DNA of 64,000 nucleotides, from the NCBI GenBank assembly GCA_046598415.1, contig JBKJIG010000173.1, forward strand, positions 27,150 through 91,149, given 5' to 3'. Positions 24,790 to 31,578 of the stretch are shown here, piece after piece. The notes beneath the pieces are model-generated. The model was not told where the DNA came from. It was given only the letters and a program-made list of their open reading frames with translations, and did no database searches. The DNA comes from VFJZ01 sp046598415 (GTDB lineage: Bacteria; Actinomycetota; Thermoleophilia; Gaiellales; F1-60-MAGs149). Within the stretch, counting starts at the first letter, position 1; each line of letters begins with the position of its first letter. A program made the position numbers and the translations under genes.

Positions 24790-27066
24790 GTGCTCTCGAA
24801 ACCGCCGGAAGATTCGCGCCAGCCTGACGAGCTCCACGAACTCCTGACGCTCCTCGGTGCCGCCGCACAGCTGGCGGGCTGCTGGCTGTACGTCGAGGAT
24901 CGCTTCGCCGCCGGCACGGTGCGGTCGGTGTACGACGCCCCGGGCTTCGGTGCGCTGTTCGGTGACGCGGACCTCGAGGAGATCACGTGGCGCGACCACG
25001 TGCTGGCCGAGGACGAGGAGATCCTGAATGGGCTCGCCAACGTCGCGCCCGGCGACGCGTTCGACGTGCGGTACCGGCTGCGCGGTGTCGACGGCGTGGT
25101 GCGCGTGATGCGCGATCGCGGCCGCGTCCACCTGACCGCGGCGGGTGCCATCCGCGTGTGGGGGACGGTGCAGGACATCACCGACGAGCAGGAGATCCGC
25201 GAGACGGTCGCCCGCATCGGCGAGACGATCGACGAGTACTACTTCACCGACGAGCTGCGACCCGACGGTATCTACGAGCCCATCTTCGCCACCAGCGCGA
25301 TCGACCGCCTGCTCGGCGGCATCCCGGACGGCATGACCTACGGCGATGCGTGGCGCGCGGCCGTGCACCCCGACGACCGGGCGCTGGCCGCGTCCCTGAT
25401 CGAGCGGCTGCGCGCCGGCGAGTCCGTCGATGTCGAGTACCGCATGGTCGGCTTCGACGGCGTGACGCGGTGGATCTGGGTGCGCTGCGCGGTGCGCCAG
25501 ATCCTCGCCGACGGCACGCGCATCCTCGATGGTGTCGCCCAGGACGTGACCGTCCGGCACGACGCCCAGGCGCGGCTGACCGAGATCGCCGAGGCCATCG
25601 ACGAGGTGCTCTACGTCGAGGAGCACCGCACGGACGGCAGCATCGTCGAGACGTACTCGACGAGCGGCATCCACCGGCTCTACGGCCTCGACAGGGACGA
25701 CCCGATCCCCGCTTGGCGGCCGTACATCCACCCGGAGGACCGCTCCATCTCCGACGAGCTGGACGCGAACATGCGGCAGCTCGGCACCGGCGACGTCGAG
25801 TACCGCCTGGTCGGCGCCGACGGCCGCGTGCGCTGGATCCGCGACCGCGTGCGCTCGCGTCTGCGCGCCGACGGCGTCGTCATCGCCGAGGGGATCCTGG
25901 CCGACGTGACGGTCGAGAAGGAGGCGCTGCTTGCGCTCGAGGCCGCGCGGCAGGAGGCCGATCGCCTCGCCCGCGTCGACCCGCTCACCGGCGCTTACAA
26001 CCGCCGCCACTTCTCGGAGGCGCTCGAGTCGGAGCTGGCGCGGGCCGGGCGGCAGGGCACCGGCACCGGCCTGCTCGCCGTCGACATCGACCACTTCAAG
26101 GTGCTGAACGATCTGCACGGCCACGCCGTCGGCGACGAGGTGCTGGTGCACGTCGCGGGGCGGATCGCCGACGCGCTGCGCGGCTACGACACGCTGGCCC
26201 GCTGGGGCGGCGAGGAGTTCGTCGTGCTGCTGCCCGGCTTCTCGGCCCGCGACGACCTGCTGTCCGCGGGCGAGCGCGTGCGCGAGGCCGTCGAGGATAC
26301 GCCGGCCGTCATCCGCGGCTCGCAGTTTCCGCTCACCGTGTCGGTCGGCGCCGCCTCGAACGACCCGCGCGACGCCGATCCGGCCGGTCTCGTCGAGCGT
26401 GCCGACCGCGCCCTGTACGCCGCCAAGAACGCGGGTCGCAACTGCGTCGTGCTGCACGACGACCTGGCCGGCGCCGGCGTGCTGGAGCCCGTCGCCGTGC
26501 GCCTGGCGCGCACGTTCGCCATCTCGGCCGGCGCCCGCGAGGGCATGCCGCCGAATCACCTGGAGGACGTCGCCGAGCTGTCGTCGCGCGTCGCGCTGGA
26601 GCTGCGCCTGACGTCGATCGACGCGGTGCGCTGCCGGCTGGCCGGCTGGCTGCACGACGTCGGCAAGGTGGCGGTGCCCGACCACATCCTGAACAAGCCC
26701 GGCCCGCTCACCGAGGACGAGTGGGAGATCATGCGCGAGCACGTCGTGATCGGCGAGCATTTGGTGCGCCAGGTTCCCGAACTCGCCGATGCCGCGGCCG
26801 CGGTCCGGCATCATCACGAGCGATGGGACGGCACCGGCTACCCGGATCGGCTGAGCGGTGAGGCGATTCCGCTCCCGGCTCGCATCGTCGCCGTCGTCGA
26901 TGCGTACAGCGCCATGACCTCACCTCGCGTCTACTCCAGGGCTCGCTCGTCGTTCGCCGCCATCGCGGAGCTCGAACGCTGCGCCGGAACGCATTTCGAT
27001 CCGACGGTCGTGAGCGCCATCCACCGCGTGCTCGAGCTGGCCGGGATCACCGCCGACAGTGCCTGA
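24790..27066 (+). CDS. PAS(x3)-GGDEF-HD-GYP c-di-GMP turnover protein
   Basis: 758 residues, no membrane segment. Three PAS/PAC modules (~15-140, 145-262, 265-385), a short helix (ALEAARQEADRLARVD), a GGDEF domain (~390-555) and an HD-GYP domain (~575-750). The cyclase active site is GGEEF at 473-477, with an allosteric I-site RxxD at 464-467 (RGYD). The phosphodiesterase site has HD at 622-623 (LHDVGK) and HHHERWDGTGYP. Both catalytic halves look intact, so it may both make and break c-di-GMP, with the PAS modules sensing a cytosolic signal. The next gene overlaps its stop. Confidence 0.93.
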   Translation: MLSKPPEDSRQPDELHELLTLLGAAAQLAGCWLYVEDRFAAGTVRSVYDAPGFGALFGDADLEEITWRDHVLAEDEEILNGLANVAPGDAFDVRYRLRGVDGVVRVMRDRGRVHLTAAGAIRVWGTVQDITDEQEIRETVARIGETIDEYYFTDELRPDGIYEPIFATSAIDRLLGGIPDGMTYGDAWRAAVHPDDRALAASLIERLRAGESVDVEYRMVGFDGVTRWIWVRCAVRQILADGTRILDGVAQDVTVRHDAQARLTEIAEAIDEVLYVEEHRTDGSIVETYSTSGIHRLYGLDRDDPIPAWRPYIHPEDRSISDELDANMRQLGTGDVEYRLVGADGRVRWIRDRVRSRLRADGVVIAEGILADVTVEKEALLALEAARQEADRLARVDPLTGAYNRRHFSEALESELARAGRQGTGTGLLAVDIDHFKVLNDLHGHAVGDEVLVHVAGRIADALRGYDTLARWGGEEFVVLLPGFSARDDLLSAGERVREAVEDTPAVIRGSQFPLTVSVGAASNDPRDADPAGLVERADRALYAAKNAGRNCVVLHDDLAGAGVLEPVAVRLARTFAISAGAREGMPPNHLEDVAELSSRVALELRLTSIDAVRCRLAGWLHDVGKVAVPDHILNKPGPLTEDEWEIMREHVVIGEHLVRQVPELADAAAAVRHHHERWDGTGYPDRLSGEAIPLPARIVAVVDAYSAMTSPRVYSRARSSFAAIAELERCAGTHFDPTVVSAIHRVLELAGITADSA

Positions 27067-28453
27067 CGACGTCACCGCGCTGTCCGCCGTCGAGCTGCTC
27101 GGCGCCTACGCGAGCCGCACGCTCGACCCGGTGGAGGTGACCGAGGCGACGCTGCAGCGCATCGAGCGTCTGGAGCCCCAGGTCAACGCCTTCGTGACCG
27201 TCACGGCCGAGCGCGCACGGGACGACGCGCGCCGGGCGTCGGCGGCCTGGGCCGACGGCACCGCGGGCCTGCTCTGCGGCGTGCCGTACTCGCTCAAGGA
27301 CCTCGCGGTCACCAGGGGCATCCCCACCGGCCGCGGCTCGCTGGTGTGGGGCGTCGAGGACGCCGGGTTCGACGCGCCCGTGGTCGAGCGCCTCGGTGCC
27401 GCCGGCGGTGTGCTGCTGGGCAAGACGACGACCCCGGAGATGGGATGGAAGGGCGACTCGGGCAACCGGCGCAACGGCCCCTGCCACAACCCGTGGCGGC
27501 ACGGCCGCACCCCCGGCGGCTCGAGCGGCGGCACGGCTGCCGCCGCGGCCGCCGGCTACGGGCCGCTGCACCAGGGCTCCGACGGCGCCGGCTCGGTGCG
27601 CATCCCGGCCGCGTTCTGCGGTGCCGTCGGCCTGAAGCCAACGTACGGGCTGATCCCGCAGTACCCGCCGAGCGCGGTGGAGACCGTCTCGCACATCGGC
27701 CCGATCACCCGCACGGTCGCCGACACCGCGCTGATGCTCGACGCCATGGCGGGTCTGGACGAGCGCGACCGCACGTCGGTCGACCCGCCCTGCGCGTCGT
27801 ACCTGGACGCGCTCGCCGCACCGCTCGAGCCGCTGCGGATCGCGTACAGCCCCGACCTCGGCTTCGGCGTCGTCGAGCCCGGCGTGGCCGCCCGCGTCGC
27901 GGAGGCGGTCGACGTGCTGCGCGGCCTCGGTCATCGCGTCGACGACGTCGAGCTCGCGCTCGACGACCCGTGGTGGATCGAGGAGGCCATCTGGGACACC
28001 GCAATGGCGGCGCTGCACGCCGAGCGGTTCGCCGCGGTGCGCGACCTGCTCGACCCGGGGCTCGTCGCCGTGATCGAGTCGGGGCAGCGGCGTTCCGGTG
28101 TCGACCTGGCCCGCGCGTACCAGGCGCGCACCGCCTGGGTCGACCGGCTGCGCCTCGCGCTCGAGGGCTACGACGTGCTCGTCTGCCCGACGCTGCCGTG
28201 CGTGGCGTTCGCCGCGGGCGATGATCACCCGGGCACCGTCGCCGGCCGCAAGGTCACCTATCTCGGCTGGACAACGTTTACGTATCCGTTCAACCTTTCG
28301 CACGGCGCGGCCCTGACGGTGCCATGCGGCTTCGACGACGGCCTCCCGGTCGGGCTGCAGATCGTGGGCCGGCGCTTCGCGGACGCGTTGGTGCTGCGCC
28401 TGGGCGCTGGCTACGAGGCGGCCGTCGGGCCGTTCTCGGTCCCGTCCCTGTAG
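27059..28453 (+). CDS. Amidase (amidase signature family)
   Basis: 464 residues, GTG overlapping the upstream stop by 8 bases. Triad: Lys in VPYSLKDLAVTRG, cis-Ser in TPGGSSGGTAAA, Ser in GSDGAGSVRIPAAFCG. C-terminal PCGFDDGLPVGLQIVG is typical. Full-length amidase without gatB or gatC nearby, so probably catabolic. It differs from the amidase at 4747 in length and sequence, so it is not a recent copy. Its 3' end overlaps the convergent LapA-like gene by 43 bp. Confidence 0.88.
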   Translation: MPDDVTALSAVELLGAYASRTLDPVEVTEATLQRIERLEPQVNAFVTVTAERARDDARRASAAWADGTAGLLCGVPYSLKDLAVTRGIPTGRGSLVWGVEDAGFDAPVVERLGAAGGVLLGKTTTPEMGWKGDSGNRRNGPCHNPWRHGRTPGGSSGGTAAAAAAGYGPLHQGSDGAGSVRIPAAFCGAVGLKPTYGLIPQYPPSAVETVSHIGPITRTVADTALMLDAMAGLDERDRTSVDPPCASYLDALAAPLEPLRIAYSPDLGFGVVEPGVAARVAEAVDVLRGLGHRVDDVELALDDPWWIEEAIWDTAMAALHAERFAAVRDLLDPGLVAVIESGQRRSGVDLARAYQARTAWVDRLRLALEGYDVLVCPTLPCVAFAAGDDHPGTVAGRKVTYLGWTTFTYPFNLSHGAALTVPCGFDDGLPVGLQIVGRRFADALVLRLGAGYEAAVGPFSVPSL

Positions 28454-28692
28454 CCGCGCGCAACGCGCCGCCGCTCGGCCGCGCGGCCGATCACCAGGCC
28501 GCCGATGACGCCCAGCAGGATGCACAGCAGCATCACGGCGATCAGCGGCCAGTCGGCGTCGAACGCGACGAACGAGACGCGCACGCGACGGGCGTTGGAG
28601 ACCGCGAACGCCACGAGGAAGATCACGAGCAGCGCTGCGATGGCGATCTGCAGGTAGATGCCCTGCTCGGACTTGCGTTCCGGCAGCTTCAC
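28411..28692 (-). CDS. LapA-like (DUF1049) small membrane protein
   Basis: 93 residues. Two transmembrane helices (IYLQIAIAALLVIFLVAFAV and PLIAVMLLCILLGVIGGLVIG) separated by a basic/aromatic loop SNARRVRVSFVAFDADW, then a basic tail. This is the LapA/DUF1049 pattern; family members help organise envelope assembly. TAGGCT lies 7 nt before the GTG. The 3' end overlaps the convergent amidase. Confidence 0.82.
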   Translation of the reverse strand: MKLPERKSEQGIYLQIAIAALLVIFLVAFAVSNARRVRVSFVAFDADWPLIAVMLLCILLGVIGGLVIGRAAERRRVARGYRDGTENGPTAAS

Positions 28693-28699
28693 CGGGAAG

Positions 28700-28705
28700 A
28701 GCCTA
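28700..28705 (-). promoter_or_regulatory. -10 hexamer TAGGCT of the LapA-like gene
   Basis: TAGGCT on the minus strand, 7 nt before GTG 28692. Confidence 0.5.
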
Positions 28706-29011
28706 CCGGCTCAGGGCTGCGACGACGACCCGTCCCTCACTGGTCGGCGCCACGAGAGCGGGCTGCTTCGGGGCGGTGATCCGGCCCGCCCGCATCTCGC
28801 GGAAGGTGGGGCAGGGCGTCTCCGTCGCGAGCGCGCAGAGGCCTTTTCGGCGGAAGAAGCAGTCGTTGCATGTCCGCGCACGGGCCACGTTTCTCGCGTC
28901 CTCCCACAAGGTCGCATCGGGTGTCAGGCGGAAGCTGGGGCGCACCGCCTCGAACCCGGTTGAGACTACCGTCGATCCGGCCGAGCACCAACGGGACCTC
29001 GGGTCGGGCAT
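28703..29011 (-). CDS. Cys-motif hypothetical protein
   Basis: 102 residues, ATG 13 bp after the PDZ-Lon stop on the same strand. The recognisable part is RTCNDCFFRRKGLCALATET followed by PCPTFREMRAGRI: four cysteines spaced C-x2-C-x7-C-x7-C that could bind a metal or an Fe-S cluster. The first ~40 residues look unstructured, so translation may begin later. Codon use matches the neighbours. Function not recognised. Confidence 0.55.
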   Translation of the reverse strand: MPDPRSRWCSAGSTVVSTGFEAVRPSFRLTPDATLWEDARNVARARTCNDCFFRRKGLCALATETPCPTFREMRAGRITAPKQPALVAPTSEGRVVVAALSR

Positions 29012-29024
29012 CGCAATTTGCGGG

Positions 29025-30143
29025 CTATTTCGCGGCGCCGGGCGGGAGCACCTTCAGCTGCGCGAGCGCGTCGCTGAAGCTCTTCACCGGGATCACCCGA
29101 AGTGACTTCGGCGCGCCCTTGCGGGCCTCGGCGAGGTTCTCGGTGGGCACGAGGAACACGTCGGCGCCCGACTTCGCGGCGCCGATCGCCTTCTGCTCGG
29201 CGCCGCCGATGGGCTCGACCTCGCCGCCGATCTCGAGCGCGCCCGTGACGGCCACGCGGTGGCCGTTCGCGAGCTTGCCGCCGGTGAGCGCGGAGTAGAC
29301 CTCGAGCGCGAACGCCAGGCCCGCCGAGGGCCCTTCGACGTCGCCGATCGAGTACGTGACGGGCACCGCCAGCGCGATGTCCAGGTCGTCGCTGCCGCCG
29401 ATGCCGAGGATCGCCCGGCCCGGCTCGTCCGGCGACGCGCGGAGCGTCGCCTTGGTGGTGGCCGGCTTGCCGTCGCGCGTGTAGGAGACGATCACGGTGT
29501 CGCCGGGCTTCGACGTCGCGAGGTGGTCGCGCAGCTCGACGAGGGTCTTCACCTGCGTGCCGTCGACGGCCGTGATGACATCGCCCGACGTGAGGCCGGC
29601 GGCGCGGGCCGGCGACCCACCGGGCACGGCCGTGTCGTCGACGCGCACGCCGCGCGTGGTGATCTTCACGTCGCGGCCCAGCGCGCGCTCCGCGACGGCG
29701 GCGGCAGTGCGCTGCGAGTCGGTCATCGCGGCGCGGTCGACCTTGTCCTGCTCCTCCGGCGTGCCGCCCGGCGGGATCAGCGCGTGGCCGGGCACCAGCT
29801 CGGCGTGGTCGTCGCGCAGAAAGGGGATCCACGATTCGAGCCGCGACGCGCGTCGCTGGGTGACCGCCGTGAACAGGAAGCCGGGGCCGCTGGGCGGGCC
29901 GTCGGCCGCCTCGCCGGCCACCTTCACCACCGGCGCCACGGGCTGCGCGGGCGAGGGCAGGAACAGGAAGTCGCCCGACGGGGTTGCCGCCGCCAGCAAT
30001 GCCAGCGTGATGGCGGCAAGCACGGCCAGAGCGCCGCCCGCGGCCGCGCCCTTGACGAAGGCTCGTCGCACGAACCGCACGATAGCCGTCGCGCCGAGAG
30101 CGGCAATCGGCTTCAATAGCCTGGTGGCAGAGACCCGGGGCAT
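29025..30143 (-). CDS. Membrane-anchored PDZ-Lon serine protease (YlbL-like)
   Basis: 372 residues. N-terminal membrane anchor (GGALAVLAAITLALLAAAT), PDZ domain ~140-240 (GGSPARAAGLTSGDVITAVDG) and Lon-type proteolytic domain with Ser in DVEGPSAGLAFALE and Lys in GGAEQKAIGAAKSG, about 45 residues apart as the dyad requires. No ATPase module, as in B. subtilis YlbL. It probably cleaves membrane or secreted proteins. GGAGG 6 nt before the ATG supports the start, although that ATG overlaps the divergent YbaK start (CATG). Confidence 0.88.
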   Translation of the reverse strand: MPRVSATRLLKPIAALGATAIVRFVRRAFVKGAAAGGALAVLAAITLALLAAATPSGDFLFLPSPAQPVAPVVKVAGEAADGPPSGPGFLFTAVTQRRASRLESWIPFLRDDHAELVPGHALIPPGGTPEEQDKVDRAAMTDSQRTAAAVAERALGRDVKITTRGVRVDDTAVPGGSPARAAGLTSGDVITAVDGTQVKTLVELRDHLATSKPGDTVIVSYTRDGKPATTKATLRASPDEPGRAILGIGGSDDLDIALAVPVTYSIGDVEGPSAGLAFALEVYSALTGGKLANGHRVAVTGALEIGGEVEPIGGAEQKAIGAAKSGADVFLVPTENLAEARKGAPKSLRVIPVKSFSDALAQLKVLPPGAAK

Positions 30144-30588
30144 GCGCTACCTCCGACAGCGGCGCGTGGCCTTCGACGTGCACACCTACGAGCATCTGGA
30201 GAAGGGCGCCGAGTTCGCTGCGTCGGCGCTCGGTCTGCCGCTCGAACGGTTCGCGAAGACGCTGGTCGTCGAGGCCGCGGGCGACCCGGTGTTCGCGCTG
30301 CTGCCGGGCGACCGCGAGCTGTCCCTGAAGAAGATCGCCCGCGCCGCCGGCGCCAAGCAGGCGCAGCTGGCCGATCCCCGCGACGCCGAGCGCGTGACGG
30401 GCTACCTGGTCGGCGGGATCTCGCCGTTCGGGGCCCGGCGGGCGCTGCCGGCGTTTCTCGAGGAGTCGCTGCTCGAGCACGAGCGCATCGCCGTCAATGC
30501 CGGGCAGCGCGGCGTGATCCTCGAGCTGGCGAGCGCCGACGTGGTGCGGCTGCTCGACGCGGTGGCGGCAGACCTCGCGGCCGGTTAG
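30142..30588 (+). CDS. YbaK/EbsC-family aminoacyl-tRNA deacylase
   Basis: 148 residues. N-terminus RYLRQRRVAFDVHTYEHLEKG, then KTLVVEAAGDPVFALLPGDRELSLKKIARAAGAK and TGYLVGGISPFGARRALPAFLEESL, covering the YbaK/ProX fold including the G-x-x-P-x-G loop. It would hydrolyse mischarged Cys- or Pro-type aminoacyl-tRNA. A TAGCCT at 30117-30122 would give a leader of about 12 nt. A second paralog lies at 42511. Confidence 0.88.
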   Translation: MRYLRQRRVAFDVHTYEHLEKGAEFAASALGLPLERFAKTLVVEAAGDPVFALLPGDRELSLKKIARAAGAKQAQLADPRDAERVTGYLVGGISPFGARRALPAFLEESLLEHERIAVNAGQRGVILELASADVVRLLDAVAADLAAG

Positions 30589-30591
30589 GGT
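30586..30591 (+). promoter_or_regulatory. -10 hexamer TAGGGT of the ureohydrolase gene
   Basis: TAGGGT includes the stop codon of the YbaK gene and ends 7 nt before ATG 30599. Confidence 0.55.
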
Positions 30592-30598
30592 CCGGCGG

Positions 30599-31537
30599 AT
30601 GTACGAACCAGCCGACTCCCTCGCCTCGCCGCGGTTCACGGGCCCGCGCACGTTCGCGCGCCTGCCGCAGGTCCACGATCTCGAGGGCGTCGACGTCGCC
30701 CTGTTCGGCATGCCGTGGGACGGCGCCACGACCTACCGGCCGGGCGCGCGGTTCGGACCCGAGGGCGTGCGCAGCGCCTCGGCGATGCTACGGCCGTACA
30801 ACCCGGTGCAGGACGTGATGGTGTTCGGCAACCTCTCGTGCATCGACTACGGCGACGCGTCGACCGTGCCGGGCTACGTCACCGACACGCTCGACCGCAT
30901 CGAGGAGTTCGTGCGCCCGGTGGCCGAGGCGGGCGTGATCCCGGTGGGCATCGGCGGCGACCATTCGGTCACGCTGGCCGAGCTGCGGGCGGTCGCGAAG
31001 GTGCACGGCCCGCTCGGCCTCGTGCACCTGGACTCGCACGGCGACATCTGGGAGAGCTACTTCGGACGGCCGTACAACCACGGCACGCTGTTCCGCCGCG
31101 CGCTGGAGGAGGGCCTGATCGATCCGGCCCGCTCGCTGCAGGCCGGCATGCGGGGGTCGCTGTACGGACCCGACGATCTGGCGATGCACGCGAAGCTCGG
31201 CATCGAGATGCTGACGTGGGGCGAGCTGGCGCGGCTCGAGCCGGCGCAGTACGCCGACCGCGTCCGTGCGCGGGTGGGCGCGGGACCGGCCTTCTTCACG
31301 TTCGACATCGATTTCGTCGACCCGTCCTACGCGCCCGCGACCGGGACACCGGAGGTCGGCGGACCCACGTCCTACCAGGCGATCGAGCTCGTCCGGGCCC
31401 TCACGGGGATCGACTTCCGCGGCTTCGATGTGGTCGAGGTGGCACCGACCTACGACGGCCCCGGCCAGGCCACATCGCTGATCGCGGCGAACGTGATCTT
31501 CGAAATGCTCTCATTGATTGCCGTTTTCAGCCGATAA
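30599..31537 (+). CDS. speB: Agmatinase/ureohydrolase family protein
   Basis: 312 residues; arginase/agmatinase fold. Manganese ligands in GIGGDHSVTLAE, VHLDSHGDIWESY and FDIDFVDPSYAPATGTPEVGG; the DxHxD and DxD pairs are complete. Hydrolyses agmatine or another guanidino compound to urea plus amine. The consensus Ala of DAH is Ser here (DSH), a change also seen in guanidino-acid ureohydrolases, so agmatine specificity is only probable. Its stop lies in a strong hairpin. Confidence 0.85.
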   Translation: MYEPADSLASPRFTGPRTFARLPQVHDLEGVDVALFGMPWDGATTYRPGARFGPEGVRSASAMLRPYNPVQDVMVFGNLSCIDYGDASTVPGYVTDTLDRIEEFVRPVAEAGVIPVGIGGDHSVTLAELRAVAKVHGPLGLVHLDSHGDIWESYFGRPYNHGTLFRRALEEGLIDPARSLQAGMRGSLYGPDDLAMHAKLGIEMLTWGELARLEPAQYADRVRARVGAGPAFFTFDIDFVDPSYAPATGTPEVGGPTSYQAIELVRALTGIDFRGFDVVEVAPTYDGPGQATSLIAANVIFEMLSLIAVFSR

Positions 31538-31556
31538 AGGGCCGAGTGGCCCTTTA
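31535..31556 (+). terminator. Perfect hairpin overlapping the ureohydrolase stop codon
   Basis: TAAAGGGCC (31535-31543), loop GAGT, GGCCCTTTA (31548-31556): a 9-bp perfect stem that contains the TAA stop. No T-tract follows. It separates the ureohydrolase from the large secreted protein gene. Confidence 0.65.
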
Positions 31557-31578
31557 CGACCTGGCGGTTCGAGGCTTA

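Noticed and set aside
30715..31578. Upstream extension of the large Ig-like protein frame
   Set aside because: It is out of frame with the intact ureohydrolase in the same DNA. The signal peptide begins at 31579 after the hairpin terminator.
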